Below, piece by piece: positions 41,641 through 44,222 of a stretch of DNA of 44,222 nucleotides. Below the pieces are notes generated by a model. The model saw only the letters and a list, made by a program, of their open reading frames with translations, was not told where the DNA came from and made no database searches. Position numbers and translations under genes: made by a program. The stretch's first letter is position 1, and every line of letters begins with the position of its first letter. The DNA is from an uncultured Algimonas sp. GTDB lineage: Bacteria > Pseudomonadota > Alphaproteobacteria > Caulobacterales > Maricaulaceae. The stretch is taken from the NCBI RefSeq assembly GCF_947498175.1, contig NZ_CANMJB010000014.1, forward strand, positions 1 to 44,222, written 5' to 3'.

Positions 41641-42507
41641 CTACTCCGCCATCCGGTCGAGGAACGCGCCGATGCGTTCGGCATTGGCGCCGAGATCAGA
41701 CCCGCCGACCCGGCTGACCGAGCGCACATCCAGCCGCGTGCCGCCGCCCGGCGCCGGGCGCAGGCGGATGGCCACATCGTCCTTGAAGCCATACCAGAAG
41801 GTCGTATCGGTCGCGTCTATGCGGCCCGCGGCGGGATCGGCCTCTTTGATCGCCCAGCCCAGATCGCGCGCGACCTGTTCGGCACGGCCGAAGACGGTCT
41901 GCGGCGGCTTGCTCAGCACCAGGGTTCGGATCTTGGGATAGGCCTGCGTCTGCAGGGCCGAGACCAGCTCGCTGCCCTCGCCTCTCGCGCGCTTGCCGGC
42001 ATAGTCGACCGTGTTGACGCCGGGCGTCGCCTCGCGCTCGGCCATGATGGCGGCGCCGAAAACCGGCGGATCCTGCGTATCGGTCGTGATGTCGTGAATG
42101 AAGGGCAACTCCGCTGCCTTGGCCTGGACCCCGCGCTGATATGCGAAGGCCAGGACGGGCACGGCAACGGCCAGCAAACCGATCAGCAGTCCCTTGCGCG
42201 GCTTGATGAAGAACCAGGCCGCCAAGGCGATCAGCCCCGCTGCCAGCGTCGCCGCCAGCAGCATGGGCCCGATCTCGCGGGTCATCGTTCCGAGCCCCGT
42301 GCGCCATGACCACAGGCCCCACTTCGCGCCCAGCCCAGCCAGCATGAACCAGAGCGGCGAGAGGATGGCGAGCGCAAGCGCCGCCCACAGGATCCATCGG
42401 CGCAGGCGCACCCGTCTGGGCACATGGCCGTGATCGACGGGCCGCGCCGTTTCGGTCACGACGGGGCCGTGATCGGGCAAGGGTTCGGTCGGGTCGCTAT
42501 CGGTCAT
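41641..42507 (-). CDS. DUF1499 membrane protein
   Basis: A 288-residue protein with three hydrophobic helices (about residues 37-60, 78-98, 105-122) and a C-terminal DUF1499 domain (about 135-288; PPVFGAA, AYPKIRTLVL, DDVAIRLRP, VRSVSRVGGSDLG). The function of the family is not established. It starts 19 bases after the pdxH stop codon and is probably co-transcribed with it. It is convergent with the MBL gene, with only six bases between stop codons. Confidence 0.87.
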   Translation of the reverse strand: MTDSDPTEPLPDHGPVVTETARPVDHGHVPRRVRLRRWILWAALALAILSPLWFMLAGLGAKWGLWSWRTGLGTMTREIGPMLLAATLAAGLIALAAWFFIKPRKGLLIGLLAVAVPVLAFAYQRGVQAKAAELPFIHDITTDTQDPPVFGAAIMAEREATPGVNTVDYAGKRARGEGSELVSALQTQAYPKIRTLVLSKPPQTVFGRAEQVARDLGWAIKEADPAAGRIDATDTTFWYGFKDDVAIRLRPAPGGGTRLDVRSVSRVGGSDLGANAERIGAFLDRMAE

Positions 42508-42526
42508 GTGCCCGCCTTAGCGCGGC

Positions 42527-43198
42527 TCACGGATAAAGACGAGTCTTCCCCCAGCCCGTGTTGCCGCTGGTCCGGTCGGTGCGGGTGAACAGAATGCGGT
42601 CATGCAAACGGAAGGCCCCGTCCTGCCAGAACTCGATGGCGTCCGGCACGACGCGGTAGCCGATCCAGTGCGGCGGGCGCGGCACGTCCTCGCCGTCGAA
42701 GCGGGCTTCGGTCGCATCCATTTCGGCCAGCAATTCGTCCCGGTCCTCGACGGGCCGCGACTGGTCCGACGCCCAAGCCGACAGGCGCGATCCGCGCGCG
42801 CGGTTGGCGAAATAGGCGTCCGAGCCCTCCGCCCCGACAGGCGCCACCTTGCCCCTCACCCGGACCTGGCGGCGCAGCGACTTCCAGTGGAAGCAGAGCG
42901 CAGCACGCGGCACTTCGGCCAGCTGCCGCCCCTTGGCGGATTCGGAATTGGAGTAGAAGGCGAACCCGTCCGGCGACAGGCCCTTGAGCAGCAGAATGCG
43001 CACGTCCGGCTGCCCGTCGGCGCCCACGGTCGCCACAGACATGGCGTTGGGATCGTTCGGTTCCGTTTCGCGCGCCGCGGCAAGCCACGCATCGAACAGC
43101 GCAATGGGATCGTCCGCCGCGATCCAGGACAGGTCGCGCTCGCTTTCGTCGGACAGATAGTCCGTCGCCGTCGGGGAACCCGGAATGGAGTCCGTCAT
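42527..43198 (-). CDS. pdxH: Pyridoxamine/pyridoxine 5'-phosphate oxidase
   Basis: A 223-residue FMN enzyme that makes pyridoxal 5'-phosphate from PNP or PMP with oxygen. The split-barrel core is clear: NAMSVATVGADGQPDVRILLLKG, FYSNSESAKGRQL, AALCFHWKSLRRQVRVRG and the C-terminal PPHWIGYRVVPDAIEFWQ with the RLHDR FMN/substrate residues. AAGGA precedes the ATG. It is divergent from the J-protein gene, a pairing common in alphaproteobacteria. Confidence 0.96.
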   Translation of the reverse strand: MTDSIPGSPTATDYLSDESERDLSWIAADDPIALFDAWLAAARETEPNDPNAMSVATVGADGQPDVRILLLKGLSPDGFAFYSNSESAKGRQLAEVPRAALCFHWKSLRRQVRVRGKVAPVGAEGSDAYFANRARGSRLSAWASDQSRPVEDRDELLAEMDATEARFDGEDVPRPPHWIGYRVVPDAIEFWQDGAFRLHDRILFTRTDRTSGNTGWGKTRLYP

Positions 43199-43321
43199 AA
43201 CCTTGATCCTTGCTTGGAAGCGCGCCGTTAACCACGCCTCTTAGGGCCTTGTTGACTCACTCTGGCCATATTCACGATGCATTAATCACATCGCTCTCAA
43301 CATGAAAGGACGGCCTGTCTC

Positions 43322-43537
43322 ATGACCCGCCAGAAAGCGCTTCTCACCCTTGGCTGTCCCATGAATGCGCGCGAAGCCGAAATCCGGTCCGCCTGGCGCA
43401 AGAAAGCCAAGTTTTTCCATCCGGACAGCCCCTACGCCAATATCGGCGCCTTCATGCAGGCCAAGACGGCGTTCGAAACGCTGATCCCCCCAGCGCCGCA
43501 ATCGGTCCGCGTCCGCGCGGGCGGACGCCGCTTCTAG
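43322..43537 (+). CDS. Mini J-domain protein
   Basis: A 71-residue protein that is little more than a J-domain. The HPD motif at residues 33-35 (KKAKFFHPDSPYAN) that stimulates Hsp70 ATPase is present, with helix II (EIRSAWRKKAKFF) before it and helix III (FMQAKTAFETLI) after it. Helix I is short, and there is no Gly/Phe or zinc domain. A short basic tail ends the protein. Its client and Hsp70 partner are unknown. Confidence 0.8.
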   Translation: MTRQKALLTLGCPMNAREAEIRSAWRKKAKFFHPDSPYANIGAFMQAKTAFETLIPPAPQSVRVRAGGRRF

Positions 43538-43561
43538 AGGCCCGCTCTTTTCCACAAGAAC

Positions 43562-43592
43562 AAAAAAGGCAGGTCCGCGGACCTGCCTTTTT
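43562..43592. terminator. Bidirectional terminator
   Basis: A 20-base perfect palindrome (43568-43587, GGCAGGTCC-GC-GGACCTGCC) flanked by A on the left and T on the right. It lies between the convergent J-protein and OmpA-like genes and can end transcription in both directions. Confidence 0.93.
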
Positions 43593-43612
43593 CTTGTCCG
43601 GTGCACGCCCGT

Positions 43613-44056
43613 CTACATGTCGGGGATCAGCGTGACCACGGCGCGGCGCTCGAACGCGTCCGGCTCGTTGTCGTCGATGATGGTGCGCTCGCCCATCGAC
43701 ACGACGCTGGCGCGGTCGGCCCGGATGCCCCGGTCGTTCAGTGCGTCCAGCACGGATTCGGCGCGGTCTTCCGACAAGCGCAGATTGGCGGCGCTATTGC
43801 CGACGCTGTCGGCGTAACCGACCACTTCGATGCGGAACAGGTCGCAATCGTCATAGGCCATGGCGGCTTCCTCGATCGTATCTTGCGCGCCCGAATTCAG
43901 GGCCGACGATCCGGTCGGGAAGAAGACGGCGTAGGAGCGCGCGTCGCAAACATCGAGGTCGGCGCGGTCATAGGTCCGGTCCACGGTGGCGCAAGCCGTC
44001 GCGGCCAGGCCGACGATAGCGGCAATGGCAAGGGTACGCAGGTTTCGTGTACGCAT
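43613..44056 (-). CDS. OmpA-family lipoprotein
   Basis: A 147-residue exported protein. A signal peptide with a likely lipobox (LAATAC) is followed by a single OmpA-like peptidoglycan-binding domain: YAVFFPTGSSALN, IEVVGYADSVGNSAANLRLSEDRAESV and GERTIIDDN. It resembles Pal but is short and not linked to tol genes; it probably ties the outer membrane to the wall. The start is ATG 44056 (MRTRNLRT) with GGGAG upstream; the frame to 44146 adds residues ahead of the signal peptide. The right terminal repeat begins 71 bases upstream. Confidence 0.9.
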   Translation of the reverse strand: MRTRNLRTLAIAAIVGLAATACATVDRTYDRADLDVCDARSYAVFFPTGSSALNSGAQDTIEEAAMAYDDCDLFRIEVVGYADSVGNSAANLRLSEDRAESVLDALNDRGIRADRASVVSMGERTIIDDNEPDAFERRAVVTLIPDM

Positions 44057-44127
44057 GGAAAGTCTCCCGTAATGTTGCGATGACGGATCAACCGACAGGT
44101 ACGACAATTGTTCCCACCTCGCCCCCT

Positions 44128-44222
44128 CAGGTTTGCGTCCCGCCATGCGGGTCTAAGATTGCCAACGGCAATCGTCGCAAACCTTGTTCCGCAGGAACAC
44201 GCGTCCCAAAGGACGCGAAGGG
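44128..44222 (-). repeat. Structured ~95-bp repeat, right (inverted) copy
   Basis: The reverse complement of this end matches 5-98 closely. All stems are kept: the second hairpin reads GTTCC-TGC-GGAAC instead of GTCCG-TGC-CGGAC, and the last hairpin has loop ATG instead of AC. The element may continue past the window end. It lies upstream of the OmpA-like gene. Confidence 0.85.

Noticed and set aside
5-44222. Reading the terminal inverted repeats as the ends of a 44-kb transposon
   Set aside because: The content between them is core housekeeping genes in conserved order, with no transposase. A dispersed repeat at contig ends is much likelier.

Overview
The window is GC-rich, densely packed chromosomal DNA from an alphaproteobacterium. 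The evidence is gene order and family content: fabD-fabG-acpP-fabF-mltG-gmk, pepA divergent from lptF-lptG-surA-pdxA-rsmA, rpsF-rpsR-rplI, and members of DUF1289, DUF1499, DUF2336 and DUF3450. The large TonB/ExbB/ExbD locus and two-membrane lipoproteins fit a marine or prosthecate lineage near Hyphomonadales/Maricaulales; that placement is inference. I see no phage, insertion sequence, CRISPR array or rRNA. There is one tRNA (Gln, TTG).

Layout. 1-2000: a structured repeat, a secreted fasciclin-domain protein and a membrane acyltransferase. 1919-6088 (minus): a four-gene corrinoid methyltransferase operon (corrinoid protein, DUF1638, methyl-THF:corrinoid methyltransferase, Fe-S/ASKHA reductive activase), with a perfect ATATAAA-N6-TTTATAT palindrome at its head. 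6173-8159: DUF1289 and a cNMP-domain/thioredoxin-reductase-like flavoprotein. 8156-10245 (minus): holC and pepA. 10393-15929: lptF, lptG, surA, pdxA, rsmA, with no lptD where it normally lies. 15880-18031: a YjdF-like membrane protein and an orphan lipoprotein. 18039-23528 (minus): gmk, mltG, fabF, acpP, fabG, fabD (fatty-acid synthesis and envelope growth). 23793-25222: ribosomal proteins S6, S18 and an unusually long L9, ended by a clear terminator. 25690-30226: panD, a half-length asparaginase, an S9 oligopeptidase and a DUF2336 protein. 30233-38080 (minus): a nine-gene TonB energy-transduction locus (two DUF3450, long TtpC-like ExbB, ExbB, two ExbD, TonB, TPR protein, second TonB). 38361-44056: tRNA-Gln, sppA, an MBL hydrolase, DUF1499, pdxH, a mini J-protein and an OmpA-like lipoprotein. 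The window closes with an inverted copy of the repeat that opens it.

How it fits together. Most genes are housekeeping: lipid and LPS export, outer-membrane folding, vitamin B6 and pantothenate supply, translation. Two parts stand out. The corrinoid operon looks like the methyl-THF, cobalamin and reactivation modules of a split B12-dependent methyltransferase, plausibly a split methionine synthase, because its palindrome resembles methionine-regulon operators. The ~95-bp terminal repeats fold into two hairpins plus a three-way junction, and the two copies differ by compensatory base-pair changes, so the fold itself appears to be conserved. The repeats may also explain why this sequence starts and stops where it does, as an assembly contig broken at repeats.
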